A stretch of 64,000 nucleotides of DNA from contig CAYRUQ010000003.1 in the NCBI GenBank assembly GCA_964427595.1, forward strand, positions 1 to 64,000, written 5' to 3'. The translations under genes were made by a program, and so were the position numbers. Under the pieces are notes generated by a model that saw nothing but the letters and a program-made list of their open reading frames with translations, was not told the origin of the DNA and made no database searches. Shown piece after piece: positions 1-9,741 of the stretch. Source of the stretch: Enterosoma sp964427595. Its GTDB lineage: Bacteria > Bacillota_I > Bacilli_A > RFN20 > CAG-288. Position 1 is the first letter of the stretch, and the number at the start of each line of letters is the position of its first letter.

Positions 1-103
1 GCATACAGACAATAACATATGAAAAAGGACAAATAATTTCAATTGTAAAACGCTTCTACAAAAATTTGTTCTCTTTATTGAAACCAATATTGATTAATAA
101 GCA

Positions 104-133
104 AAGAAAAAGCCCCGAAGGGCTCTTTGTACT
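104..133 (-). terminator. Rho-independent terminator
   Basis: The stem AGCCC/GGGCT with loop CGAA is followed on the minus strand by a T-run, just past the stop of the 213-941 gene. The plus side also has a short T-run, so it may work both ways. The same hairpin recurs behind tRNA-Ser. Confidence 0.8.
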
Positions 134-212
134 AAATATCTATTCAATCAAAACGGTAAGACTATAATGTAAAATCTAGATGTTCTACTATTTATGTCAC
201 ATTTTACTTTCT

Positions 213-941
213 TCATCTACCCATTTGCCATAAACCCATATCTAAAAATTTCATTTGAGGATATACTAATGAAGGATCAACTTTCAAGTTTAAAGTCAAA
301 CGTTTAGCTTCTAGGACTTCTTTATTATCCTTATAAAATTTGATAAGGGCTCTAAATGACTTTTCACCAAATTTTTGAACAAAGCCTTTACATTTATATA
401 TGCTTTGTCCTTTTTTAATAGCATTTTTCAGAAATTCATCATAAGCAGGAATACAACCCATTGTGCCCAATAATACTTTTGTAATTAGCGTATCCGATAT
501 CTCTGTGTCCACTTTTTTAGGCTTTGCTTCTGTTCGAAACGAATCGTACATATTTTTAATTTTTATGATTAATCCATCTTTCTCGTCAAAAAGTAATTTT
601 AAGTTGTCTTCAAAATCTGAGTTTGAATCATCCCAATAATAAGCAAACAAGTTGCTATATTTTTTATCCAAAATCTGCTTAACAACTTTCTTATGTACTC
701 TGTAATCATAATTCAATAGGAACGAAGAACCTCTATACATTCCCCAAGAAGCTAAATAGAAAGCTAAGTAATGTGCAAGTTCTAAGTAATCATAAGGTGT
801 AAGAATTCCACCTTTTTTTAATTTTTCTTTAGCATCATAAAACTTTTTATAACAATATTCCCACGAATAATATCTTGAGTGAGGATTGGCAGTCATTTCC
901 ACTTTAAGGTCATCCACAGATGTTAATAAATCGGTTACCAT
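213..941 (-). CDS. Conserved hypothetical protein, 242 aa
   Basis: I do not recognise a named family. The protein is soluble and basic, with no signal peptide. Residues 54-76 are hydrophobic and aromatic (LAHYLAFYLASWGMYRG and onward) but contain polar residues, so this is more likely a buried helix than a membrane span. A second notable patch is TLITKVLLGTMGCIPAYD near residues 151-168. An AGGA-type ribosome site lies before the ATG and a terminator follows the stop, so it is a single-gene unit. Similar orphan proteins are often found in accessory regions, but no function should be assigned from sequence alone. Confidence 0.8.
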   Translation of the reverse strand: MVTDLLTSVDDLKVEMTANPHSRYYSWEYCYKKFYDAKEKLKKGGILTPYDYLELAHYLAFYLASWGMYRGSSFLLNYDYRVHKKVVKQILDKKYSNLFAYYWDDSNSDFEDNLKLLFDEKDGLIIKIKNMYDSFRTEAKPKKVDTEISDTLITKVLLGTMGCIPAYDEFLKNAIKKGQSIYKCKGFVQKFGEKSFRALIKFYKDNKEVLEAKRLTLNLKVDPSLVYPQMKFLDMGLWQMGR

Positions 942-1080
942 TTTACTTTTCCTAATACTTTTTTACCTTTTCCTATCTTCCACCAACAATTTAGAATAAG
1001 CGTTTACCAAAATAGTATAATCGTTTGTCAGATTTCTAACAATTTATATTTATACTTCAACTATCAAAACACTAAATAAA

Positions 1081-1108
1081 GAAAAAAGCCCCGAAGGGCT
1101 CTTTTTAC
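1081..1108 (-). terminator. Terminator downstream of tRNA-Ser
   Basis: It has the hairpin AGCCC-CGAA-GGGCT with T-runs on both sides, and lies 5-30 nt beyond the CCA end of tRNA-Ser on the minus strand. Its core is identical to the hairpin at 104-133. Confidence 0.8.
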
Positions 1109-1112
1109 TAAC

Positions 1113-1203
1113 TGGCGGAGTGAGAGAGACTTGAACTCTCGCGGGGATTACTCCCCCTAAGTCCTTAGCAGGGACTCCTCTTCACCAACTTGAGTATCAC
1201 TCC
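1113..1203 (-). tRNA. tRNA-Ser(GCU)
   Basis: Read on the minus strand this is a 91-nt class II tRNA. The acceptor stem is GGAGTGA/TCACTCC with discriminator G and an encoded CCA. The anticodon loop is CTGCTAA, giving anticodon GCU (reads AGC/AGU). The long variable arm (a GGGGGAGTAATCCCC-like stem) and the T-arm containing GTTCAAG are typical of serine tRNA. Confidence 0.95.
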
Positions 1204-1395
1204 TCAAAGGCATTAACTATTATCAATATTTTAGCCGATTTAGTCAAGTTTTTATAGATGCTGTTACTTATAGTTTTTAAACATAAACGAATGTTTGAAA
1301 ACCAAAACTCATAACCGAAGTCGTTATCAATAATTGATACTTTGTTTAGTCGATAATTTCTTTATCTCCATTAACAAAACCTACTACTTTTTATC

Positions 1396-1432
1396 ATGAA
1401 AATGCCGGCTGTTTTACCAGCCGGCATCTTGT
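1396..1432 (-). terminator. Terminator of the nuclease/transporter operon
   Basis: A GC-rich stem ATGCCGGCTG/CAGCCGGCAT with loop GTAAAA-like is followed on the minus strand by TTTT, a few bases past the stop of the 1049-aa lipoprotein gene. Confidence 0.85.
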
Positions 1433-1446
1433 TTAACTTGGAAAGA

Positions 1447-4400
1447 TTAGTAGTTGATGACGATAGAGTCAATGTAGAATGCACCTGAAACAGAGTGATT
1501 AATTCTGAAATAAGTGGCATTATCTACAGAACACTCAACTGTTACAGCTGTGCCATCAGTATAAGACACATCTTGCGTACTTGCGTTTTCAGTGATGGTT
1601 TCTGTTCCAAACTGAACAGCTAATCTTGCTGAAGAATTGCTTGCTCTAGAATTGAAATTAAAAGTGATACTTTGAATTGCGTTAGGAGTAGCAGAGGTAT
1701 TCCATAATGCTGCAGTGCTGCCATTATTAATACGCCATTGGATTCCATTGCCGAAATTGGCTAATTCAGTATACTCAAGACCAACCCCATCAATAGTGCT
1801 TGTGCCATCACCATATGAACTTAAGCCAAGTAAATCGGCAGTGATAGTAGTAGAAGTGACTTCTTCATTGTCTGAAATATAAGTAACAGTGACATTGTTA
1901 ACGACGCTAGCAGAGAAAGTGTACTTTCCATCTGCTTCAGCAGTTAAAGTCTCAGTAGTATAGCTACGATCAAGAGTAACAGTTCTAACACTATAACCAG
2001 AGTCGGGAGTGATGGTTAAAGTAACGGTGTCACCATATGAATAAGCATCTTTGTCAGTGGTGACAGTTCCGTTTTCACTAGTGACATTAACAGAGTAAGT
2101 GTTAGAAGAAGCACCATAGCTAGTGACAACACCCATAATCTCATGAATTGAATTATAGACAGTATAGATGACATTCATAGTGACTTCATAACCATCTTGC
2201 ATATCAGCAAGAGTAGTTTGAGCGTCTCTAGGATTGCTCCAAGAAACGACACCATCAACTGCGCTTAAAGCAGATTCTGTTGTGGTAGCTCCATAAATCA
2301 TAATGCTATCGCCAGTAGTAGGATCAGTTAAATAACCATTGCCGAATTGGTCGCCTTCCCAACCTTCCATGATGCCAGAAACTTGGTAAAGAACACCTTC
2401 TTCAGCATCGCCAGAGATTAAGTCACTAATGGTAGTAGCGGTAGGCTCAGGCATGGTGGTATCAGTGTCGCCACTAGCATCTTCGTTTACCTCAGCATCA
2501 ACAGCGATGGCTTGGATATAACTAGAAGAAGAATTATAACCATAGAAGTAAGCAGTGACATCATAAGCTTTACCGGCTTCAAATTTACTATAGAGCTCAC
2601 TTTGATTGCTGACAGAGACTAAACCGATAGAAGTTCCATTGTAACTGAAGTAAACATTATAGCTCTCAACACTAGTACAAGTTGCGGTAAAGGTATAAGG
2701 TTTAACCATAGTAGTAGGAATAGGATTTGATGTGCCATATCCAGTGAAGGCAGCTACAACATCATCGGTGAGGGCAGTATCACTTTGAACTGTAGGAGCA
2801 TCATTAGAGTCAAGTAAGGTATAGTCGTTGACAGCGTTGACTTCAATAGTTCCGTAGTAGTTAGTGACAGTACCTTCAATCTCATAGTAGTTACCGACAG
2901 TGAAGTTGCCGATGAGAGAAGAACCATAAACAACGATCGCACCAGTTCCATCATCGAACACCATAGTGTTGTAGTTGTTAGAGGCGACAGCGACACCTCT
3001 GAAGAGGACAGTTGTATCATCATCAGTGATCTCGCTGATAGCTTTGACAGTGAGTTCTTCCTCAACTGTGACATTGATAGTCTTGGTGACATCACCTAAG
3101 GTCGCAGTGATGGTGGTAGAACCAGCAGCGACACCAGTGATGGTATAAGAATAGCTTCCTTCATCAGTGACGGTAGCAATATCTTCATCAGAGGAAGCGA
3201 CAGTTAAAGTGTCAGCAGAACCAGAAGGTGTGAGGCCGACGATAGTGACAGAAGCAGAGCTTCCAGCGTTGACGGTGACATTATAAGAGCTGACTTGGAC
3301 TAAGTTCTCAGTGACATCAAGAGGAGTGACGCTAGTGATGTACATAGCGGCATATCCGTTGGAGGCAGAATAACCACCGAAGTAAGCTTCGATCTCATAG
3401 TAAGCATAAGAATTGATGGTGAAGGTGTCAGGCATATAAGAAGGCTCTAAGACGACATCAGCACCATCGAGGTTGATGGTGGTATATCCGCTTAAAGTAG
3501 AAGTGACAGTCTTCCATTTATACTTGACGACATCAGTGGTGGTGAAGCTAGAACCGATGAAGCTTTCTGCTTTTTCAACAGTTAAATCAACGGCATCAGC
3601 GACAGTTCCGCTCCAAGCAGAAGAGAGAATAGTGACTTCAGCAGAAGAAGTGAATTGAATTAAACCGTTATAAGTGGAGTAACCAGTATATCCACCACTG
3701 GAAGAAGCGACGTTTTTAACCTTGACGTGATTACCAATAGCATAGGTGGAGGAAGGATCAGTACCGAGATAATAATAAACAGAACCGGTTCCATCAGTAA
3801 CTAAGAACCCTCTTGTGGTCAAAGCGACGATTTCACCTTCGATAGTGACAGCTTGTGAACCTAAGAGAGTAGAAGTAAGAGAACTGATTGTGGTGATTTC
3901 TTCATCACCGACGACGATGGTGTACTCAGCATAGTTACCATCAAACTCCTTGTCGGTAGCTTTGATCGTGACGCTTCCTTCACTGACACCAGTGACGACA
4001 CCTTCATCGTTGACAGTGGCGATAGTCTCATCAGAAGAAGTCCAGTTATAATCGGAAACAGCATTCTTTCCGCTGGTGGAAGAGACAGTGAAGGAGATGG
4101 TTTCTCCGACACCGACGACATCGTTAGAAGGACTGATAGTGACAGAATCATAAACGCTGATGTCGATAGAAGCAGAGACATCACCATAAGCGACGGTGAT
4201 AGTGGCAGTGCCAGAACCCATCGGATAGATGACTAAACCGGAAGTGGTGATGACATCAGTGTCAGAAGAAGTGACGGTCAAGAGGCCTTGATTGATGGCG
4301 TTAGGTTGATTGAAGACAGGATCAGTGGTGAGGCTGATCGTACGATAGCTGTCGGTAGTGAGCCATCTTGCTTGTAACTCCTCAGCGTTAGTGATCTCGA

Positions 4401-4596
4401 TGGAGTTGATTGACTCGGGTAAACTTGAAGAGGAGGAAGATGAAGATGAAGAGGAGGAAGAAGTAGAAGAGGTGACACTAGAAGTGACACTTGAGTCAGT
4501 GTTAGAAGATGTTACGGACGAAGCATCTGTGGAACAACCAGCTAAAAAAGCTAAAGACAGCAAACCGACGATGGAAAACAGGAACTTCTTTTTCAT
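1447..4596 (-). CDS. Giant lipoprotein with Ig-like (BIG2) and OB-fold-like repeats
   Basis: This is a 1049-aa surface protein. It has a lipoprotein signal (LAGC, Cys21), then a Ser/Thr-only linker to about residue 60. Bacterial Ig-like domains follow at about 62-230, with signatures such as IATVNDEGVVTGVSEGS, and again at about 430-510. Between and after them are OB-fold-like repeats (about 235-325, 518-600 and 725-835), each with a G-x-V pattern and a D-G-T-G or D-P-T-T-G turn. These resemble the OB repeats attached to secreted nucleases such as Bacillus YhcR. The last ~125 residues look like a beta-sandwich binding domain. It has a strong AAGGAGG site and is the last gene of the operon. 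Inference: it captures extracellular nucleic acid or glycan for the neighbouring nuclease and importer. Confidence 0.85.
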   Translation of the reverse strand: MKKKFLFSIVGLLSLAFLAGCSTDASSVTSSNTDSSVTSSVTSSTSSSSSSSSSSSSSLPESINSIEITNAEELQARWLTTDSYRTISLTTDPVFNQPNAINQGLLTVTSSDTDVITTSGLVIYPMGSGTATITVAYGDVSASIDISVYDSVTISPSNDVVGVGETISFTVSSTSGKNAVSDYNWTSSDETIATVNDEGVVTGVSEGSVTIKATDKEFDGNYAEYTIVVGDEEITTISSLTSTLLGSQAVTIEGEIVALTTRGFLVTDGTGSVYYYLGTDPSSTYAIGNHVKVKNVASSSGGYTGYSTYNGLIQFTSSAEVTILSSAWSGTVADAVDLTVEKAESFIGSSFTTTDVVKYKWKTVTSTLSGYTTINLDGADVVLEPSYMPDTFTINSYAYYEIEAYFGGYSASNGYAAMYITSVTPLDVTENLVQVSSYNVTVNAGSSASVTIVGLTPSGSADTLTVASSDEDIATVTDEGSYSYTITGVAAGSTTITATLGDVTKTINVTVEEELTVKAISEITDDDTTVLFRGVAVASNNYNTMVFDDGTGAIVVYGSSLIGNFTVGNYYEIEGTVTNYYGTIEVNAVNDYTLLDSNDAPTVQSDTALTDDVVAAFTGYGTSNPIPTTMVKPYTFTATCTSVESYNVYFSYNGTSIGLVSVSNQSELYSKFEAGKAYDVTAYFYGYNSSSSYIQAIAVDAEVNEDASGDTDTTMPEPTATTISDLISGDAEEGVLYQVSGIMEGWEGDQFGNGYLTDPTTGDSIMIYGATTTESALSAVDGVVSWSNPRDAQTTLADMQDGYEVTMNVIYTVYNSIHEIMGVVTSYGASSNTYSVNVTSENGTVTTDKDAYSYGDTVTLTITPDSGYSVRTVTLDRSYTTETLTAEADGKYTFSASVVNNVTVTYISDNEEVTSTTITADLLGLSSYGDGTSTIDGVGLEYTELANFGNGIQWRINNGSTAALWNTSATPNAIQSITFNFNSRASNSSARLAVQFGTETITENASTQDVSYTDGTAVTVECSVDNATYFRINHSVSGAFYIDSIVINY

Positions 4597-4637
4597 GATT
4601 TATCCTCCTTTTTGACAATCATGTTTAACTACTTTAA

Positions 4638-5120
4638 CTACTGAAAGAACACTTCGTTTTGTATATCCTTAAGAAGTTGAGAATATCTCGACTTTTTAAG
4701 CAATCCTAGGGTAGTGAAAATGATACCTAAAACTAGCATCACTCCACTGGCGACGAACATGATGATGGAGACATAAAACTCAGGGCTTGACATGACAAGC
4801 TGATGGTTATTGGCCGGCTTATGGGCAAGAACGAAGAAGAGGATAGCGAGTATCAAGACGATGACGCCGATGACATTGAGACACATGCCACTTGAGAAGA
4901 AGTTTCTTCCTCTTTGAATCTCAGCATGAGAAGCAGCTGATAAAGACTTGATATCAGCTTCATCAAGATGGTGATGAACAAGATATCCGCATCTCGGGCA
5001 GATGTACTGAATATCAGTCTCTAAATCGACCACCTGATCCTCTCCATATAAACCGAGAGAGTTAGCCTTGCTTTCGATTTTATCGATGTTGAGATTCTTG
5101 CCGCAATGGCTGCAATACAT
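4638..5120 (-). CDS. Zinc-ribbon membrane protein, 160 aa
   Basis: An N-terminal zinc ribbon has two CxxC pairs (CSHCG at the start, CPRCG near residue 44). It is followed by two membrane helices (MCLNVIGVIVLILAILFFVL and a second starting at FYVSIIMFVA) and a short charged tail. An ATG eight codons upstream exists, but the start chosen here has AAAGGAGGG at good spacing and leaves a 20-nt gap to the nuclease gene. It belongs to the operon; its role is unknown. Confidence 0.8.
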   Translation of the reverse strand: MYCSHCGKNLNIDKIESKANSLGLYGEDQVVDLETDIQYICPRCGYLVHHHLDEADIKSLSAASHAEIQRGRNFFSSGMCLNVIGVIVLILAILFFVLAHKPANNHQLVMSSPEFYVSIIMFVASGVMLVLGIIFTTLGLLKKSRYSQLLKDIQNEVFFQ

Positions 5121-5140
5121 GAACAAACCCTCCTTTGTTA

Positions 5141-6607
5141 TCAAGCTTCAAAAAGCTCAGTGGGTTGGAAGTCTTCACTGCTGCAGAGATTGATTTGATA
5201 AGAAATATTTCCAGTAGTGGAAGACTTGTGATAGGTGTAGATACCATAGTTGAGGGTGAAAGTATATCCTTTAAAATCATCAACCGTAGTGAGTCTAGTA
5301 CCATTGAGAACACCGTTTGTTCCATCGTTTAGACGATACAAGAAAGGAACATAAAGGCTATAATCGAGTCTATTTCCGTTGGTATCTTGTAAATAAAGGG
5401 TGAACTCAGTGGCATCATCGCTAGCATAACCTCCATAGACTTGCACCTCTTGGGTCAGTCTGACAGGAGTGTTGAGATACTCGTAAGTGGCATAGCCTAA
5501 TTCGGTAGGTGCTAATTCAGCGATGTGAAGTTGAGTGAGCTCATCAGTGTTTTCACTAGCTTCAACTAAGACTTGAGCAGCGTTATCAGCGGTGGAATAA
5601 AGGTTGAAGTTACCATCAGTCAATTGGAAACCGAAATTCTCTGATTCTAAGGCGAGACCACAAGCTTCGATATAAGCGTTAGCGGTGGTGTATTTAGAGG
5701 AGATAGAACTCATACCGGTGTAGAAGTTGATACCAGCATAGGTATCAGTTTCAGCATCATATTGATTGATATATAAGATATTGTTGGAATAACCAGCGAC
5801 AGTGCCGGTGATTCTGACTTTGACGTTGTCATAAGCATTCTCATAAGTGGGATCTTCTAAAGTCTTGATGACTTCAGCTTGAAGCTCAGCGATAGAGACA
5901 TCCTCATAATCACCATAGTTGTATAAAGGATCATCTTCACCAGAGAAGAGGTTAAGTTTATAAGCTTGAGCCTGAGCTTCAGCAGCATAGAAGATGTCAG
6001 CAAATTGAGGGACATAAGAGACGTTCTTGACATTAGACCAACCTTCTTGGACGATCCAAAGGTTCAATAAAACGAGTTCAGAAGGATCTGCGTTTTCTTT
6101 CTCAGTGTTGATCCAAACTAAAGTGACATATCTCTCACCGGTGGTGTCATAAGAAGGAGCTTCATAAGTGTCTAAAGTCGTACCGGTGATGACGATCGTT
6201 CCAGATTCATCAGCAGCTTGTAATTTCTCTTTATTGAAGTTAGAAGCACCTCTTCCGTAAGGTTGAACAGAACCGGTGCTCTCAGGAGTATCGATACCAT
6301 AGTAACGAGATTTGATTCTAGTGCCATCAGCAGCATAGAAGTGAGCGGTGTCACCATCGATACAAGTCGCTAAATCGACCTGTTCGATACCATCCTCTAA
6401 GAAGGTCTTTCCTTCATAATCGAGGTCGAGAGTGACCCCACCATCGTGGACATAGTCAACCCAGTCCGCTAAGGTGACACTGGAAGTGTCATCTTCAGTG
6501 ACTGAACTATCGATAGAGGATGTTGTTGAAGAAGCGATAGCATTATCACAACTAGCTAAAGTAAGAATCAAAGGAAGAGCGAATAACCATTGTAATTTCT
6601 TTCTCAT
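5141..6607 (-). CDS. Surface lipoprotein nuclease, staphylococcal-nuclease (SNase) fold
   Basis: This is a 488-aa lipoprotein (LASC, Cys20) with a Ser/Thr linker and an SNase domain at about 80-225. The family's key residues are present: IDGD at 83-86, Arg101, IDTPE with Asp106 and Glu109, and the second Arg (TGERY, Arg159). SNases are Ca2+-dependent sugar-nonspecific nucleases. The C-terminal half holds two OB-like repeats, as in Bacillus YhcR. The start is placed at the ATG behind GAGGAGG; an ATG five codons upstream lacks a site. The gene begins within 12 nt of the end of a solute-binding protein gene. In mycoplasmas a similar nuclease is encoded beside an ABC transporter, which suggests it feeds digested nucleic acid to this operon's importer. 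Confidence 0.9.
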   Translation of the reverse strand: MRKKLQWLFALPLILTLASCDNAIASSTTSSIDSSVTEDDTSSVTLADWVDYVHDGGVTLDLDYEGKTFLEDGIEQVDLATCIDGDTAHFYAADGTRIKSRYYGIDTPESTGSVQPYGRGASNFNKEKLQAADESGTIVITGTTLDTYEAPSYDTTGERYVTLVWINTEKENADPSELVLLNLWIVQEGWSNVKNVSYVPQFADIFYAAEAQAQAYKLNLFSGEDDPLYNYGDYEDVSIAELQAEVIKTLEDPTYENAYDNVKVRITGTVAGYSNNILYINQYDAETDTYAGINFYTGMSSISSKYTTANAYIEACGLALESENFGFQLTDGNFNLYSTADNAAQVLVEASENTDELTQLHIAELAPTELGYATYEYLNTPVRLTQEVQVYGGYASDDATEFTLYLQDTNGNRLDYSLYVPFLYRLNDGTNGVLNGTRLTTVDDFKGYTFTLNYGIYTYHKSSTTGNISYQINLCSSEDFQPTELFEA

Positions 6608-6618
6608 AAAATTCCTCC

Positions 6619-8079
6619 TCACAGATTATTCTTGGCTGTATTTTCAGCATTAGCGAAGGCGGTGTCGATATCAGAGAGTCCAGTGAAAACCTGGGCGATG
6701 ATACCACCGACTGCATCTCTAGCATAAGCAGAGCCTTTGAAGACAGGAGTGTTGTAATAAGAGCCATCGATCTCTTCGACGACAACTTTAGCGACATCTC
6801 CGATCATCTCACCAGAGTTGGAAAACTCTTGGAATAAGGCAGTCTCGTAGCAAGATTCTCTGACTGCAACATAACCTTCAGATCCGTTAATACAAAGCTG
6901 AGTATTGACATCAGTCGAAGTTAAATACTTCAAGAATTTATAAGAATAAAGAGCCTTCATGCCGTCTGTATCATCAGCGGCATTCAAAACAGTGGCTGTT
7001 AATCCTTGAGTGACATAAACCGGGTTATCAGGATTGAAAGCCGGAACCGGGCAGATACCGACTTCAAATGCGCCACCAGAAGGATAGTTATAACCAGCAC
7101 CACCTGATGAACCGATATCAAAGAGACATTTCTCAGCGGTGAAGTAACTAGAACCATAAACACCAGTGGTGTCTTTAGTGGTCAAGATCTTATCATCATG
7201 AGCCTGTTTTAACTCAGTGACCATCTCTTTAGCTTCATCATTATTGAAGAGAATGCTTCCGCTTCCATCATCGTTATAACCGATGAACGGGATATCATTT
7301 TGCATACAATTGGTGATGAAAAGGTTGGAATCAGAATCATAGAAGCAGGTGTAGAAATCACTGACGAGAGAGTGATCATAGCTTGAATCATAATAGATCC
7401 AATAACAGAAGTCCATGAACTCATCCCAAGAGAGAGAAGCTAACCAAGTAGCTGCTCTTGAGGTGGTGGTCAAGGAAGTGTTGTACTCCATCGCTAAAGG
7501 AAGGACGATTGAAGCGTTGTAATACATGACTTCAGTCGACTTCATCAAAGGAAGGGAATAGACGCCTTCAACAGCGTAGTTAGAACCTTCTTGATAGAAG
7601 ACATCGACGAAGTCAGAGACATCACCATCTCCGATCCATTCTTCTTTACCAAAACCGACTTCATCATCATTGATATACTGGCTCAAATCGACGACGAAAT
7701 CGCCTCTGTTAGTCTCTCTGGCGAGATACTCAGCGACATGGTCAGGATAAGCGATCGCTAATGAAGGTTGAGTGCCGGTTGTAAAAGAAGTGAGGATCTT
7801 AGTTAAGATATCATCATAGCTTCCTTGATACTGAAGCTCGATGTTGATCGTGATGCCGTCATTCTCTAAGACGAGCTTTTCAAATTCATCGATTCTGGTC
7901 TCTAATTCGGATTGAACTGTTTGACCAGAAGTGTGCCAAAAGTAGATCGTGTAATTATCGCTAGTGGCAGTGGTAGAAGAAGTGGAATTATCAAGAGAAC
8001 TATTTCCACTTGTACAAGAAGAAAGCCAGCCTGAAAAAGATACGAGAAGCGCTAGGGCTAGGGCTTTGTTTGTTTTCAT
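6619..8079 (-). CDS. ABC transporter solute-binding lipoprotein (MalE/UgpB type), copy 1
   Basis: This 486-aa extracellular binding protein has a lipobox LSSC (Cys22), a Ser/Thr linker, then a family 1 solute-binding fold (ITINIELQYQGSYDDILTKI; AYPDHVAEYL; VYSLPLMKSTEVMYYN; PVFKGSAYARDAV). It is clearly a paralogue of the gene just upstream: the motifs YPDHVA, EGVYSLP/KSTE, FNN and PVFKGSA occur in the same order. The ribosome site is GAAGGAGGTT. The fold is usually annotated as sugar-binding, but the operon's nuclease makes nucleotides, nucleosides or oligonucleotides a real alternative ligand. Confidence 0.9.
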   Translation of the reverse strand: MKTNKALALALLVSFSGWLSSCTSGNSSLDNSTSSTTATSDNYTIYFWHTSGQTVQSELETRIDEFEKLVLENDGITINIELQYQGSYDDILTKILTSFTTGTQPSLAIAYPDHVAEYLARETNRGDFVVDLSQYINDDEVGFGKEEWIGDGDVSDFVDVFYQEGSNYAVEGVYSLPLMKSTEVMYYNASIVLPLAMEYNTSLTTTSRAATWLASLSWDEFMDFCYWIYYDSSYDHSLVSDFYTCFYDSDSNLFITNCMQNDIPFIGYNDDGSGSILFNNDEAKEMVTELKQAHDDKILTTKDTTGVYGSSYFTAEKCLFDIGSSGGAGYNYPSGGAFEVGICPVPAFNPDNPVYVTQGLTATVLNAADDTDGMKALYSYKFLKYLTSTDVNTQLCINGSEGYVAVRESCYETALFQEFSNSGEMIGDVAKVVVEEIDGSYYNTPVFKGSAYARDAVGGIIAQVFTGLSDIDTAFANAENTAKNNL

Positions 8080-8145
8080 GTTTAACCTCCTTCAGACTGG
8101 CTTTGTCTAGTCTGTGATTAAAAGTTTAAGTTTTTAGTTGTTAGA

Positions 8146-9741
8146 TCAGAGAGCGTTCTTAGCGATGTTCTCGTAGTAATCAAATTGAGAATCAAGATTT
8201 GCTAAGAATGTAGCAGTATCAGTAGCTAAGGTCCAAGTCATCAAACCTTCGACGGTATCTCTGACATCAGCAGAACCCTTGAAAACGGGGCTGGTGTAAA
8301 CATAATCGTCGACGGTAGGTAAGTATTCCCAGTTTCTGGCTAAAAGCATATCTTGGGTGCCAGTAGTCTGTTCTTCGGTATTAGAAGCAGCTTCATATTG
8401 AGCGGATTCATAGAAGGAGTTTCTGATGCCCATGTAACCAGTGTTGATAGACCATTCGATGCAGTTAGTCTCATCGGTGAGAAGCTTCCAAACGACATAA
8501 GCAGCTTTTGCTCTGTTCTCATCGCCTTTATCTAAGACGCAGAAGGAAGGGCCTTGAGAGATCTGTTGATTGTAGTTGTCTTCAGTGATATTAGCACCAG
8601 TGATCTCTTGAGTACCGATCGTGGTATCTCCGACCTCAGCGTGAGGGATAGGAGCGACAGCGACATCAGGAGTATTGGTGCTCCAAAGATAAGTGACACC
8701 AGCGGTGGAAGAGACGGAGAATAAGCATTGGTTAGCGGTGAAGAGGTTAGAGGTATAGCTACCAGTGGTACCTTGAGAGACGATGTATCCGCTATTAGCC
8801 CACTCGTTGAACTTGGTCATCAAGTCCTTCATACCTTGGTTGTTGAAGAGGATCTCACCAGTACCGGCTTCATTGATACCAGTGTAACCAAGACCATATT
8901 GCTGAGCTAAAGTGATGAAGAGGTTATCATCAGAGTCATAACCTAAGATGGCGGTATCACTCTGGCTGAAATCTAAGAGCTCAGTATCATTCTCGTTGTA
9001 CCACATCAAAGCAGGGCAGAGTCTTTCGAAGAATTCTTCCCAGGTCAAGTCAGCGAAGTAAGCATCATTTAAAGGAAATCCATCATTGATACGATCGATA
9101 CCAAGTGCGTCGCAAGCTGCATTTAAGTTGAGACCATTTAAGACGCCTCTGTTGTAATAAAGACCTTCAGTGGACTTGGAGAAAGGTAAGGAATAGACAC
9201 CATCAACGACATACTCACTACCTTCATCAAGGAAGGCTTCGATATAGTCGGCCTCATCTTCATCAGTGAAACCGATAGTCTCATCGGTGATGTAGGGCTC
9301 TAAGTTGACAGCCTTACCAGCGTTGATGTAATCGGCGACATGATCAGGATAGCAATAAGCTAAATCAGGATAGTTGTTAGCAGAGAAACCTTGTAAGATG
9401 GCGTCATGAAGATCGGAATAACCCATGGAATTCTGGAAGGTGTTGGTGATCGTGATGTTAGGTTCGAGCTCTTGAACTCTTTCGAGCATCGTGTTGAAAG
9501 CGGTCTGGTTACTGGTACCGATCGTGGTCCAAATCTCGATTTCAACAGGTTCAGTGATGACGGGAGTGTACTCTCCATCAGAAGTAGTAGTAGATGTAGT
9601 AGTAGAAGAATCAGTAGAAGAAACAGCATCTCCGCCGGAACTACTATCACCAGCAGCGACTGATGAGCTGTCAGTTCCACTAGAGCAGCCAGCGAGAACT
9701 AAAACTGAGAGTAAGGGCAAAACTTTCCAAAAACTCTTCAT
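8146..9741 (-). CDS. ABC transporter solute-binding lipoprotein (MalE/UgpB type), copy 2
   Basis: This 531-aa lipoprotein (LAGC, Cys19) has a Ser/Thr/Gly linker to about residue 55 and a family 1 binding-protein fold (VEIEIWTTIGTSNQTAF; YCYPDHVADYINAGKAVNLEPY; VDGVYSLPFSKSTEGLYYN). It is a paralogue of copy 1, with extra insertions. It follows the permeases by about 70 nt, and the ribosome site AAAAAGGAGG is strong. Two binding proteins for one permease pair suggest two ligands or two forms of one ligand. Confidence 0.9.
   Translation of the reverse strand: MKSFWKVLPLLSVLVLAGCSSGTDSSSVAAGDSSSGGDAVSSTDSSTTTSTTTSDGEYTPVITEPVEIEIWTTIGTSNQTAFNTMLERVQELEPNITITNTFQNSMGYSDLHDAILQGFSANNYPDLAYCYPDHVADYINAGKAVNLEPYITDETIGFTDEDEADYIEAFLDEGSEYVVDGVYSLPFSKSTEGLYYNRGVLNGLNLNAACDALGIDRINDGFPLNDAYFADLTWEEFFERLCPALMWYNENDTELLDFSQSDTAILGYDSDDNLFITLAQQYGLGYTGINEAGTGEILFNNQGMKDLMTKFNEWANSGYIVSQGTTGSYTSNLFTANQCLFSVSSTAGVTYLWSTNTPDVAVAPIPHAEVGDTTIGTQEITGANITEDNYNQQISQGPSFCVLDKGDENRAKAAYVVWKLLTDETNCIEWSINTGYMGIRNSFYESAQYEAASNTEEQTTGTQDMLLARNWEYLPTVDDYVYTSPVFKGSADVRDTVEGLMTWTLATDTATFLANLDSQFDYYENIAKNAL

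Noticed and set aside
3..167. Open plus-strand frame from the window edge (about 54 codons)
   Set aside because: It runs straight through the terminator hairpin and is rich in rare ATA codons, with no start visible; more likely chance.
2754..4615. Long frames inside or antisense to the giant lipoprotein gene, including a Glu-rich one
   Set aside because: They mirror the Ser/Thr-repeat coding sequence, lack ribosome sites and have biased composition; shadows.
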